A DNA stretch of 12,562 nucleotides from DASSBQ01 sp035250505 (GTDB lineage: Bacteria; Nitrospirota; Nitrospiria; Nitrospirales; Nitrospiraceae), in contig DATFFC010000171.1 of the NCBI GenBank assembly GCA_035250505.1, positions 1 to 12,562 on the forward strand, read 5' to 3'. The translations under genes and the position numbers were made by a program. Every line of letters starts with the position of its first letter. Position 1 is the stretch's first letter. Under the pieces are notes generated by a model. That model saw only the letters and a program-made list of their open reading frames with translations. It was not told where the DNA came from and searched no databases. Shown here one piece after another: positions 1 through 7,798 of this stretch.

Positions 1-864
1 CGCGCCGTCCGCCCCGTCACGAACTTGTGCAATGGCCTCCTCCTGCGCGTCCTTCACCGTTTGATAGAGACGCTTCAACTCCGGCGACACCCTACCGCGA
101 ATGACCGTACGGGACATATCCGCGAAATACCGGCTGGCGGCGGATCGCGGGAACACGTCAAAGATGATGCTCCGATGAGCCGGCAGTGCGCCGCTTCCTT
201 CATTGTGCGGATCACAGGCCTGCTCGCCACCGGCCACAATCGTGTGCTGTGCGATGCAGTCCCGTTCCATCAGCGCGACATTGATGAGCTTCTTGATCCG
301 CTCTGACGTGAGAAGCGCTCCATCCAGCCAGAGTTGATCATCGCGGATGTCCGCCCGGCGCAATGCCTCATGCGCGGCGGCGACGGCCTGCTCGGTCGCC
401 CGCTGGGCGCCTTCAATATGGCGGATTTCTTCGGCGGTCTTCACCACGCGGCCCTCGTAAAACGGCTCACGTTTGGATTGAAGCTGATACCCCAACTGTT
501 GCAACCGGGCGGCGTGGAAAAAAGGAAAATTGGCCGGCACCAGGACTTGTTTGATCCGCCGTTCACGCAGCAACAGGTGAACCACGTCGACCATCCCCGG
601 TTCCGCGACTCCCTGTTCCTTCGCCTTTCGCTCAAATTCCGAATACGAGAGGACCGTATCGACCGACGCTTGGCTCTTGGCCCGATCCATCTCCAGATCG
701 CTCATCATCAGCAGGCGTTCCCCGCCGATCTCGAGGTAAACGAACGGATCGGGCGCCATGAAACGCGTCGCATAATAGAGGTTGGAATCGGACTCGCTGG
801 CCGCGATGAAGAGGGTGGCGGTGTCGGAATGATCCGGCTGTGCTGCGGCGGTGAACGACGACAT
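1..864 (-). CDS. M24-family metallopeptidase (Xaa-Pro aminopeptidase-like), partial
   Basis: Partial gene: 288 codons are visible and the 3' end lies beyond the left edge. The protein resembles M24 'pita-bread' peptidases, cytosolic enzymes that remove N-terminal residues, often before proline. Residues 15-140 look like the creatinase-type N-terminal domain, and the catalytic domain begins near 145. Visible active-site elements are DPH around H220 and the first two metal aspartates, D236 in IIFDVFP and D249 in YFADMSRT. The later His and two Glu ligands would lie outside the window, so activity cannot be judged. The ATG at 864 lies 19 bp after the upstream AsmA-like stop. An in-frame GTG at 900 would instead overlap that gene by 17 bases; neither start has a strong ribosome binding site. 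Co-transcription with the AsmA-like gene is likely. The family call is firm, the exact substrate unknown. Confidence 0.88.
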   Translation of the reverse strand, partial: MSSFTAAAQPDHSDTATLFIAASESDSNLYYATRFMAPDPFVYLEIGGERLLMMSDLEMDRAKSQASVDTVLSYSEFERKAKEQGVAEPGMVDVVHLLLRERRIKQVLVPANFPFFHAARLQQLGYQLQSKREPFYEGRVVKTAEEIRHIEGAQRATEQAVAAAHEALRRADIRDDQLWLDGALLTSERIKKLINVALMERDCIAQHTIVAGGEQACDPHNEGSGALPAHRSIIFDVFPRSAASRYFADMSRTVIRGRVSPELKRLYQTVKDAQEEAIAQVRDGADGA

Positions 865-883
865 CAGGCCCAAGAAGAACGTC

Positions 884-3800
884 TCAACGGATGCTATCAC
901 GCGCTCCGGGGGCGGTCAAGGACTCCGCCTCCTGACCGTTCGCTGCCGCCGGCGGCGCCGGCGCGGGCGCACGCGGGCGCTGCAATTCGAGTGAGGGATC
1001 GTAGACGGGCGCGGTCTCCTCTTGAGGACTCAGAATATCGACCGGCAGCAACACCGTATTTTTCAGCATGTCGAAAGCAAGCTGTGCGACTCCGGTGAGG
1101 CCGCTCGCAAACGACTTCATCGGCAGATAGGTCACTTCGGGGTCTTCGATCGGTCCCTTCACTTGAAACAGCGCCGTCGCCAGACCTTTCCGGTCGCCCG
1201 CGACGATCCGACCGAACAGCGGAATCGACTTGAGGAATTGGGAATAAGAGCCGAACGGGCTCACGGCCCAGACCATATCGAGTTGGTCGGTCGGCATGTC
1301 ATAGGCGCCGGCGGCGGTAATTTTGAGGACGGGGCTGTCGATGACGAAATTCTGCGTCTGCAGGAGTCCCTGCTGCACCGTCAACGTCGCCGTGATTTTG
1401 TTGTACTGGAGGCCCTCCTTGTCGAAATCCACCTTTCCTTGCAGTACGGCCGGTAGATTCAGCAGCGTCAGGATTTTCCAAATCGCCCGACTGTCCGTTC
1501 TCGTGATGTGCCCCTCTTGCACGACTACCTCTGTCTTGCCGCTCAAGGTCGGCAACACTCCATGGGGATTCCGTCCATGTCCGCGCAGCGCCCCGGTCAG
1601 CTTCACGTCTCCGGTCATGGTCTCGTCATGGCCACCCAGAAGCGGGACCAAACTCTCGAACGGAATCCCCGTCATCCGGATCGAGCCTTCCGCCTCGGCC
1701 GGAGCTTCTCTCGGGAGATGAACGACCAGACGGCCGGCGACTTGTCCGGTTCCCGACTGCCCGGCGAGCCGATCCACGTCCAGGACGCCGTCTTGAATCG
1801 CGATCCGGCCGGATAGTCCGCCGAACCGCAGGTGCTTGTAGTACCCCTTATCGACGGAAAATGTGGCGCTGACCTGACTGGTCGCGGCCAGCATCTCCAG
1901 GAACTCGCGGATGGGTGATCGTGTGCCTTTCGGAATCACCAGGTCGATATCCAATTGCGAGGATTCCATTTTCACGGCGATCACCGGCTTGGTCGTCCAA
2001 TTCCTGAGCGTGCCGGAGAGACTCACATCACTGTCCTTGACGTGGAATGAGAGCTGTTTGATATCGGCGCTGTTCCGGGCAAATTTCAAGCGAAGATAGA
2101 CGTCTTCGATATGGCTGTCCAATCCTTTCGCCGTCATGAGTCCGTTGGTCAAGGCGACCCATCCGCCGGTGCGCCACGTTTTCCAATCGGCATCGTTGCC
2201 TTTGATATCCATGGAGAGCTCGAAATTGCCCGCCTCCACCCCGCCCTTGTGAATCCATTCGGGAAGGCTGGACAAGGATACCGTGCCGGTCGCAAGCTCG
2301 GCGTCGATGGCGAAGCGCTCGCCCAACACGATCTTTCCCTTCAACGGCACGCGGAGCGGGGGCAGGACGAGCTCCAGGCGTGTGACCGTCAGGCCGGCAT
2401 GGCGGACCACGTCGGCTTCAAACTCCACGGAGGCGGGCGTGCCGGGAGCTTTCTCGCCGATGTTCGGCAGCGTCAGTTTGGCTTCATTGAGCACGATGTC
2501 CCCGCGGAGGTGCGGCGCAGCCGTGAGGCCGGAAAAGATGAACCGGCTCGCGACGAGTCCGGAGAGCACGTCGTCCGGAAACCGCGGTGAGGACATGAGC
2601 TGGCGCAAATGCGATGCTTGCCCGCGCGTGCGGACCACGAAGTCTTGGAAGAGGCTGTTCGTACCGCCGCCGATTTGCCCGTTGATTTGCAGCTGTGTCT
2701 CGCCGAGTGCGGCCGTGACCTGATCGAACTGCGCTCCGCCGCTCTGGGAAAAGACGATACGACCTTGGATAGCGGTCAATCGGTGCGGCAACGCCGGGTT
2801 GGACAGCGACGCCTGCTGCACGAAGACCTCTCCCCCGGCAAACGTCACTCCGTCCGGCTTGTCGAGCGGTCCGACGAGGCGGAACGTCGGGCGGGCCTCT
2901 CCTTCGATGTCCCGTGATTGGGCCAGCATCGAGGCCGGCCGATCCGAACGAATGGTCTTCGCCAGGAACCGCACCAACTCGGACGCGGCCATGCTGCCGC
3001 TGATTTCCAACTCCAGCCAGGGACCGGACTCCAGAAACGAGACGATGGCTTTGCCGTCCGCAATCTGGATCGCACCGTACGCGCCGGTGATCTTGGCGAC
3101 ACGAATTCGACCCGCCTCCACTGAGATGGCGGCCGCGATGTCTTGTGTGGGAACCCGGTCGTTGCCGATCAACGCCTGTCCCCTGGTCACGCGGAAATCA
3201 CCCGTCATCGACAGTTGTTGGCCGGCCGTCGTGGAACCGGTCAAAGTTGCAGAGAGGATCTCGACCGTCCCGCCGAGCTGTCGCTCAGCGACAAGGACGG
3301 GAAGTTGCGGGTGGATCCATTCGGGTGGGAACCGCGCAAACAGTTCTTTCAAGTCCACAGAGGGAGAAGAAAAGGTAACGGAGAACGTGGGCTGTTGAGT
3401 CATCAGCCCTGCAAGGTTGGCCTTTGCCGTGACCAGCAATTGATCGACGTTGGCGGCAATGTTCGACAGCATTACATCGTATCCCGCCACGCCCGGTACG
3501 ATACGGATTTCGCTCTTGATGTTCGCGGCGGCATGCAATTGATCCGGAACCGGCTTCGGGCCGAAAAAGTCGGCCACAGCGCGCAGCTGCAGGCCGGACG
3601 CCTCTAATGTCCCCTCGAATTCCAATGCCGGACGCGCCGTATAGGGTTCTTCCGCCGCAAACGTGGCGGAGGATTCGCTCAACATGACGGTGCCGGTGAG
3701 CGAAAACGACGAGGGGCTCGGGTCTTTCGAGAGTTGAGCCGCCACATGCAGATCCCCTTGTGCCTTCCCCGGATATACCTTGAGCGCTGCTTCAACCGAT

Positions 3801-4327
3801 TCGAGTCGGGCCGTCCGGACACCGTCCGGCCGGGCTTCGTCGATGACGGTGATGTGACCGTTCTGAATGGTGGCTTCGCGAATTTGGAGCAGGCGGCTGA
3901 ACGTCGGCACCCCGCCCTCTTCGCGTGCCGAGGTTTGGATGCCGGCCAGGACGTTCCATTGGCCGTTCTTAAAGCGATGGAGCGTCACCGTCGGCTCCTC
4001 CAGCAGGATACGTTTGGCGACGACTTGCTTGCGCAACAGCGGAAGCAGACGCAAAACAATATCGATATTCTTGGCCGTGAAGACCACGTGAGTCGGATCG
4101 TCATGGCCGTAGACGACCACGCCGCCCAATTCGAGCCGGATGCTGGGAAGCACGGCCAGCTTCACGCGCTCGACCTCGATCTTCCGCCTGAGGCTCGTTT
4201 CAAGTTGCTGCAGGAAGAACTGCTTGAGAAAATCGACGCCGGTCAACTCGCGGGAATACAGCAGGAATAACAGGCCGACAATGAGGATCCCGAACACGAG
4301 CAGGACGACAATGCGAAGACGTTTCAC
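884..4327 (-). CDS. AsmA-like large envelope protein, inner-membrane anchored
   Basis: A protein of 1147 residues with one N-terminal membrane helix (about residues 5-24) preceded by KRLR, so the remainder should lie in the periplasm. Residues about 30-130 have the AsmA N-terminal pattern: amphipathic QFFLQQLETSLRRKIEVERV, then an LGGVVVYG strand and an LLEEPTVTLHR segment. A long repetitive beta-rich middle leads to an AsmA-type C-terminal region (about 929-1095) with LTLLNLP and FQVKGPIEDPEV. Relatives (AsmA, YhdP, TamB) are long beta-groove proteins linked to outer-membrane lipid supply; that role is inferred here. The tail after about 1100 is Pro/Ala-rich and low in complexity. I chose the GTG at 4327 because GGGAGGAGGA lies directly upstream. 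Starting at the TTG at 4420 would add 31 residues with no ribosome binding site and bury the helix. The stop nearly touches the M24 gene. Confidence 0.88.
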   Translation of the reverse strand: MKRLRIVVLLVFGILIVGLLFLLYSRELTGVDFLKQFFLQQLETSLRRKIEVERVKLAVLPSIRLELGGVVVYGHDDPTHVVFTAKNIDIVLRLLPLLRKQVVAKRILLEEPTVTLHRFKNGQWNVLAGIQTSAREEGGVPTFSRLLQIREATIQNGHITVIDEARPDGVRTARLESVEAALKVYPGKAQGDLHVAAQLSKDPSPSSFSLTGTVMLSESSATFAAEEPYTARPALEFEGTLEASGLQLRAVADFFGPKPVPDQLHAAANIKSEIRIVPGVAGYDVMLSNIAANVDQLLVTAKANLAGLMTQQPTFSVTFSSPSVDLKELFARFPPEWIHPQLPVLVAERQLGGTVEILSATLTGSTTAGQQLSMTGDFRVTRGQALIGNDRVPTQDIAAAISVEAGRIRVAKITGAYGAIQIADGKAIVSFLESGPWLELEISGSMAASELVRFLAKTIRSDRPASMLAQSRDIEGEARPTFRLVGPLDKPDGVTFAGGEVFVQQASLSNPALPHRLTAIQGRIVFSQSGGAQFDQVTAALGETQLQINGQIGGGTNSLFQDFVVRTRGQASHLRQLMSSPRFPDDVLSGLVASRFIFSGLTAAPHLRGDIVLNEAKLTLPNIGEKAPGTPASVEFEADVVRHAGLTVTRLELVLPPLRVPLKGKIVLGERFAIDAELATGTVSLSSLPEWIHKGGVEAGNFELSMDIKGNDADWKTWRTGGWVALTNGLMTAKGLDSHIEDVYLRLKFARNSADIKQLSFHVKDSDVSLSGTLRNWTTKPVIAVKMESSQLDIDLVIPKGTRSPIREFLEMLAATSQVSATFSVDKGYYKHLRFGGLSGRIAIQDGVLDVDRLAGQSGTGQVAGRLVVHLPREAPAEAEGSIRMTGIPFESLVPLLGGHDETMTGDVKLTGALRGHGRNPHGVLPTLSGKTEVVVQEGHITRTDSRAIWKILTLLNLPAVLQGKVDFDKEGLQYNKITATLTVQQGLLQTQNFVIDSPVLKITAAGAYDMPTDQLDMVWAVSPFGSYSQFLKSIPLFGRIVAGDRKGLATALFQVKGPIEDPEVTYLPMKSFASGLTGVAQLAFDMLKNTVLLPVDILSPQEETAPVYDPSLELQRPRAPAPAPPAAANGQEAESLTAPGARDSIR

Positions 4328-4424
4328 TCCTCCTCCCACTAATAAGCCGATCTTACCGGATGGACGGCGATAAAATCTAGAAACGACGGCGGTCCGCGGC
4401 GCGAGGAAGTCGTAGTACAACTTT

Positions 4425-4435
4425 CATGAATCATG
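4425..4435. promoter_or_regulatory. Palindrome CATGAATCATG, possible operator
   Basis: The two 5-base arms CATGA and TCATG are perfect inverted repeats around a single central base. The site ends five bases before the TATAAT at 4441, so it occupies the -10/-35 spacer of the presumed rightward promoter, where a bound repressor would block polymerase. Seen once only; an 11-bp palindrome can arise by chance. Confidence 0.25.
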
Positions 4436-4440
4436 CAGGC

Positions 4441-4446
4441 TATAAT
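4441..4446 (+). promoter_or_regulatory. -10 box TATAAT for the MFS gene
   Basis: A perfect sigma-70-type -10 hexamer. The expected start of transcription (about 4453) would give a leader of roughly 35 nt before the ATG at 4488. No good -35 hexamer sits 16-18 bp upstream (the sequence there is near CAACTTT), so the promoter may be weak or need an activator. Confidence 0.45.
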
Positions 4447-4487
4447 GCGGACCGTGATGATGGCCCTTCGAACCCCCACGGGCGGCG

Positions 4488-5765
4488 ATGACCGCCGCTG
4501 AACGGCCGCTGAACAAGCGGACGATGATCCTGCTGGGGCTCCTCTTCCTCATCAGCGTCGTCACCTATATCGATCGCGTAAACATTTCCGTGACCGCTCG
4601 CCAAATGATGCCGGCGTTCGGCCTGAACAATCAGGACATCGGGCAGGTCTTTTCGGCGTTCGTGCTGGGGTATGCGCTGTGTCAGATTCCGGGCGGATGG
4701 CTGGGAGATCGTTGGGGAGCGCGCATTGTTCTCATGGCGGCACTGGTCTGGTGGTCGATCTTTACCGGGTTGACCGCACTGGCGGGTACCTGGCCGTTGA
4801 CCGGATTGGTGGGCGTCACCGGTTCGTTGCTGCTCATCCGTTTCTTGCTGGGGGTCGGCGAGGCGGCCGCCTTGCCCAATTTCAACCGGGCGGTGGCGGA
4901 TTGGGTGCCGCCCCACCGCCGCGGACTCGGGATCGGTATCGCGATCGGCGGGATCGGGGTGGGTGCGGCCGTCACTCCGCCTCTTGCCGCGTGGATCATG
5001 GTGAACTGGGGCTGGCAGATCGTGTTCTATTTGAGCTCCGTCCTGGGATTGTTCGTCGCCCTATTATGGCTGGTCGCTTCGAGCGAACCCTCATCCGACC
5101 ATAGGCCGTCCCGCCCTGAACGCTCGTCGAGCCTGAGACCGATGAGGCGGACCGTTCCGCGGCCGCCCTGGCGAAACATTGCGACCCATACGACGGTCCG
5201 ATGGCTGGTATTGAGCTACAGTTGTCTTGGTTATGTGGCCTATGTCTACATGTCCTGGTTCTATTTATATCTGGTGAATGTCCGCGGATTCGATGTCCTG
5301 CGCGGCGGCTGGTTCGGATCGGCGCCTTTCCTTGCCATTTTGGTATTTTGCCCGCTGGGGGGATGGCTGACCGACCGGCTGGTCAGGCAGCAGGGCTTGG
5401 CAAAGGGACGAATGGCTGTCGGCATGGCCGGCATGCTGCTGGCGGCGGCCGCGATCGCCGTTGGGAGCCTTGCCGCATCGCCGGCGCTTGCTGTTAGTGC
5501 GCTGTCGCTGGGAGCCGGGTGGTTGTATTTTTCCGTGGGGGCGTACTGGGCATCCGCCACCGATCTGTCAAAGACTCATGCCGGAACGCTATCCGGACTC
5601 ATGAATACCGGCGCCAATTTGGGTGGGGCGATTTCGCCGAGTCTCACACCCTGGATTGCGGATCACTGGGGGTGGGCGGCGGCATTAGGAGCGGCGGCGC
5701 TTGTCGCCGTGGCCGGCGGCGCGATGTGGCTGAAGATCGATGCCGAACGGCCTCTCGCGGACTGA
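4488..5765 (+). CDS. MFS transporter, ACS-like (anion:cation symporter type)
   Basis: A 425-residue inner-membrane protein of the usual MFS length, with about 12 hydrophobic helices in two halves. TM1 carries the YIDRVNISV motif (residues 27-35) typical of the anion:cation symporter subgroup. The TM2-TM3 loop holds motif A, GGWLGDRWGARIV (69-81). RFLLGVGEAAALPNF (118-132) follows near TM4, and a glycine-rich helix 148-160 matches motif C. The central loop (about 198-232) is rich in Arg, Pro and Ser and should face the cytosol. The second half repeats the motif-A position as GGWLTDRL. ACS members usually carry organic acids or sugar acids with protons; the substrate cannot be read here. The start has only a weak GGGCGGCG upstream; the next ATG (4524) would remove 12 residues. 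It may be co-transcribed with the cyclophilin gene 76 bp downstream, as no terminator lies between. Confidence 0.9.
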   Translation: MTAAERPLNKRTMILLGLLFLISVVTYIDRVNISVTARQMMPAFGLNNQDIGQVFSAFVLGYALCQIPGGWLGDRWGARIVLMAALVWWSIFTGLTALAGTWPLTGLVGVTGSLLLIRFLLGVGEAAALPNFNRAVADWVPPHRRGLGIGIAIGGIGVGAAVTPPLAAWIMVNWGWQIVFYLSSVLGLFVALLWLVASSEPSSDHRPSRPERSSSLRPMRRTVPRPPWRNIATHTTVRWLVLSYSCLGYVAYVYMSWFYLYLVNVRGFDVLRGGWFGSAPFLAILVFCPLGGWLTDRLVRQQGLAKGRMAVGMAGMLLAAAAIAVGSLAASPALAVSALSLGAGWLYFSVGAYWASATDLSKTHAGTLSGLMNTGANLGGAISPSLTPWIADHWGWAAALGAAALVAVAGGAMWLKIDAERPLAD

Positions 5766-5841
5766 GCTCGATCGGCATACCCACGCAGTGTCGTCAGGGC
5801 CTTGCCGACGGAATCCCGAGCCTGGTAGATTTCTACGCACT

Positions 5842-6363
5842 ATGACGATGCAGTTTCAGAAGAAAGATCCCCGCGCGACGATTGTGACGAAATTCGGTGA
5901 GATCAAGATCCGGTTCTATCCGGACGACGCCCCGCGGCACGTGGAGAATTTCATCAATCTCGCCAAGATCGGATTTTACGACGGCACGACGTTCCACCGG
6001 GTCGTTCCGGGTTTTATCATCCAGGGCGGCGACCCCTTGAGCAAGGAGGCGGAGCGGGCGCTCCATGGATCCGGAGGACCGGGATTCTTCTTGACTCCCG
6101 AACCGAGCGATCGGCCCCATAAACGAGGCGCCATCTCAATGGCCAAGATGCCGCGGGACGGCACGAGCACACGCGATTTCAACGACAACGGGTCCCAGTT
6201 CTTCATCTGCCTCGTGGACAACAGCGGCTTGGATCGGCGGTACACCGTGTTCGGGGAGATTTTTCGAGGGATCGAAGTCATCGACAAGATTGCTGCGGTC
6301 GCGCGCGACGAACACAACAACCCGCTCGAGCCGATCCCGATGAAAGTGACGGTGAAAGAATAA
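5842..6363 (+). CDS. Cyclophilin-type peptidyl-prolyl cis-trans isomerase
   Basis: A single-domain cyclophilin of 173 residues with no signal peptide, so presumably cytosolic. It catalyses cis-trans isomerisation of peptide bonds before proline during folding. The catalytic signature is clear: FHRVVPGFIIQGGDP at residues 51-65 (H52, R53, F58, Q61), GAISMA at 96-101 and NGSQFFI at 116-122. The tryptophan that binds cyclosporin in human CypA (W121) is absent; the segment reads NSGLDRRYTVFGEI, common in bacterial relatives, and the position of CypA H126 is tyrosine. Low cyclosporin affinity is therefore expected. I chose the ATG at 5842 because family similarity begins about ten residues later and the open frame upstream overlaps the MFS coding end. 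A second ATG at 5848 is equally possible; neither has a strong ribosome binding site. Confidence 0.92.
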   Translation: MTMQFQKKDPRATIVTKFGEIKIRFYPDDAPRHVENFINLAKIGFYDGTTFHRVVPGFIIQGGDPLSKEAERALHGSGGPGFFLTPEPSDRPHKRGAISMAKMPRDGTSTRDFNDNGSQFFICLVDNSGLDRRYTVFGEIFRGIEVIDKIAAVARDEHNNPLEPIPMKVTVKE

Positions 6364-6376
6364 CTGGAGGGAGCAG

Positions 6377-6458
6377 ATAGCCGATGGCTTATGGCCGATG
6401 GTCAGAACGGAAATCCCGGACATCTGGTCCGTGCCATCAGCTATATGCTATCAGCCAT
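6377..6458. repeat. Long imperfect inverted repeat between convergent 3' ends
   Basis: Two 25-base arms (6377-6401 and 6434-6458) match as inverted repeats at 19 of 25 positions. As plus-strand RNA two of the mismatches become G-U pairs, so 21 of 25 positions can pair around a 32-base loop. The loop holds a smaller perfect stem, CGGAC/GTCCG (6417-6421 with 6427-6431). Each arm is built from near-repeats, for example GCCGATGG twice in the left arm. It starts 13 bp after the cyclophilin stop and ends 37 bp before the Memo-like stop. It could act as a two-way terminator, although there is no clear T-run, or be a copy of a dispersed palindromic element. Confidence 0.6.
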
Positions 6459-6495
6459 ACGCTCTTCTCTGGGGAACTGTTTCAGCAGCCTGGCC

Positions 6496-7743
6496 TTAGA
6501 AGAAGGCAATGCTGGCATAGGTCACAGTCGAATTGTATTGATCGGTGATGCCTCGGTCGTACCGCAATACCTGCCCTGTTTCCGCTTCGATCAATCTCAG
6601 CAACGTATAGATCGGCGAGAAGCCGGCAATCCGCCGCTGGTCGTTCTCACGCTGAATAAAGAGTGCGAACTCTTCGGGTTGGCGTTCTTCAACGTGTTTG
6701 AGCATGGCCAGGTCCTGTTGCATGCAGCGGTGAAACGAAAAATCGGTGGGCGGCGCCGCATCGCCGTATCGCATGCCGACGTGCGCCAGCTCAGCTCCCG
6801 CCACGACACAGTAGGGCCGCGCGACTCGCGCGAGGGCCTCACGCAGAGCCTGCACGAACGCTTCGATGTCTCTCCTCACGCCGGCATCGCCCAGACTACT
6901 CGCGGAAAAGGACGACAAGATCGGGACAATCGCCAAGTTTTTCCTCGTGCCGACCACGTGTTGCAGGAAGGGCAGCTGAAACTCGATGGCCTGCTCATGC
7001 CGGTGGGCCAGTTCCTCCTCGAAGCAGGTCGGGACCGCCGCGCGAAGATGGTCGGTGATGCGCGGCTCCACCGGGACCACCCCTAATGGAGTTTCGAAGT
7101 TCTTGTCCGTGACGGCGAACAGCCGGCTCAGGCCGGAGTAGGCCGTCCCGATCACGATATAGAGGTCTGGTTGCTGCGCCTCTTCCAGTTCTTTATAGGC
7201 CCAGGCGTAGACCGGCCCGGCATGCTTGAGTTCATAGGTCGGGGCAACCAATCCCTTGATTGGCTTGCCCCGATGCTCGGACGCTTTTGGTTCAGGTCCT
7301 TCTTTCGATTTGAAGAAGCCCTCGAGTTGGCTGCGCAGTTTTGCCGGATCCGCCTCATAGCTGCGTCCTGAAAAGGCCGCCTTGCGGACCTCGCTGCCTC
7401 GATAGACATCCAGCGCTTGCTGCCTTGCCGCGTCGCTCCGTGTACCCTCCAGGAAAAGTTTGTCATCCAGCTCAGAAACGAGGTGCTCGACCTTGTGCGG
7501 CATCAGAAATTCACCGAACCGCTTGAGATAAATTGCGCCGATCTCCTGCAGCGAATGCTCGCCGTCAAAATGCTGCACGATGAAAAAATAGTTCAACGGT
7601 AGCACGAGCTTTTCCTGACTCAAACCCGTGGGATCCCATAGAACGATGAACTGGTCCTCGCCTTCCTTGATAGGGGAAAACTGGAGATTTCGAAGGATGG
7701 GATACTGCTTGGGATCTTTCTTGGTCGTGGTCGCGATTTCCAT
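6496..7743 (-). CDS. Memo-family protein (AmmeMemoRadiSam protein B type) with N-terminal PqqD-like domain
   Basis: A 415-residue soluble protein in two parts. Residues about 14-100 resemble a PqqD-like winged-helix domain: a DPTG turn, HFDGEHSLQEIGAIYLKRFG, then a helical end. From about 122 the Memo fold starts with AAFSGRSYEADPAKLRSQLE, followed by PIKGLVAP...HAGPVYAW (161-180), NFETPLGVVP (215-224), IEFQLPFLQ (253-261) and AGAELAHVG (315-323). Memo proteins are related to extradiol dioxygenases and bind metal in some species; their bacterial role is unclear. Two positions where I expect histidine differ: the GTAH motif reads GTAY (Y202) and EHS reads EQA (Q251). H174 and H321 remain. No AMMECR1 or radical SAM partner gene is nearby. 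I chose the ATG at 7743: the frame runs upstream to a TTG at 7854, but a promoter-like sequence ends just before the ATG. Confidence 0.82.
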   Translation of the reverse strand: MEIATTTKKDPKQYPILRNLQFSPIKEGEDQFIVLWDPTGLSQEKLVLPLNYFFIVQHFDGEHSLQEIGAIYLKRFGEFLMPHKVEHLVSELDDKLFLEGTRSDAARQQALDVYRGSEVRKAAFSGRSYEADPAKLRSQLEGFFKSKEGPEPKASEHRGKPIKGLVAPTYELKHAGPVYAWAYKELEEAQQPDLYIVIGTAYSGLSRLFAVTDKNFETPLGVVPVEPRITDHLRAAVPTCFEEELAHRHEQAIEFQLPFLQHVVGTRKNLAIVPILSSFSASSLGDAGVRRDIEAFVQALREALARVARPYCVVAGAELAHVGMRYGDAAPPTDFSFHRCMQQDLAMLKHVEERQPEEFALFIQRENDQRRIAGFSPIYTLLRLIEAETGQVLRYDRGITDQYNSTVTYASIAFF

Positions 7744-7751
7744 GGCGAGGC

Positions 7752-7781
7752 ATTCTATCGGAGCGACGAGCGAAGCTGCAA
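7752..7781 (-). promoter_or_regulatory. Candidate promoter of the Memo-like gene
   Basis: Read on the minus strand, TTGCAG (7781-7776), an 18-bp spacer and TAGAAT (7757-7752) resemble a sigma-70 promoter with one -10 mismatch. The -10 box ends eight bases before the A of the ATG at 7743, so transcription would start at or within a base or two of the start codon. This fits the lack of a ribosome binding site there. Confidence 0.4.
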
Positions 7782-7798
7782 CTCTGCTAAGAGTGCAT

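Larger units (their letters stand above)
4328..4487. other. Divergent intergenic region
   Basis: 160 bp between the AsmA-like gene (leftward) and the MFS gene (rightward). It contains a perfect TATAAT on the plus strand, an 11-bp palindrome just left of it, and the strong purine-rich ribosome binding site of the AsmA-like gene. I see no convincing -10/-35 pair for the leftward gene and no small gene. Confidence 0.7.

Noticed and set aside
901..990. GC-only tract resembling a repeat or structured element
   Set aside because: It encodes the Pro/Ala-rich tail of the AsmA-like protein; low complexity follows from the codons used.
334..1098. Long plus-strand open frame opposite the peptidase and AsmA-like genes
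   Set aside because: It spans two well-supported minus-strand genes, is rich in Arg, His and Pro as expected for antisense frames in GC-rich DNA, and shows no domain.
5740..5841. Upstream extension of the cyclophilin frame
   Set aside because: These 34 codons overlap the MFS end, have no similarity to cyclophilin, and ATG 5842 gives the usual family length.
6818..6832. 15-bp palindrome CGCGCGACTCGCGCG
   Set aside because: It lies inside the Memo-like coding sequence (an Ala-Arg-Val-Ala-Arg stretch) and is explained by GC-rich codons.
6391..7086. Plus-strand open frame of 231 codons opposite the Memo-like gene
   Set aside because: Antisense shadow: the Memo motifs are all read on the minus strand and the frame begins inside the intergenic hairpin.
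7778..7796. Small stem (ACTCT/AGAGT) that might be a terminator for the five-gene cluster
   Set aside because: Only five perfect pairs and no T-run on the minus strand; it also overlaps the candidate promoter of the Memo-like gene.
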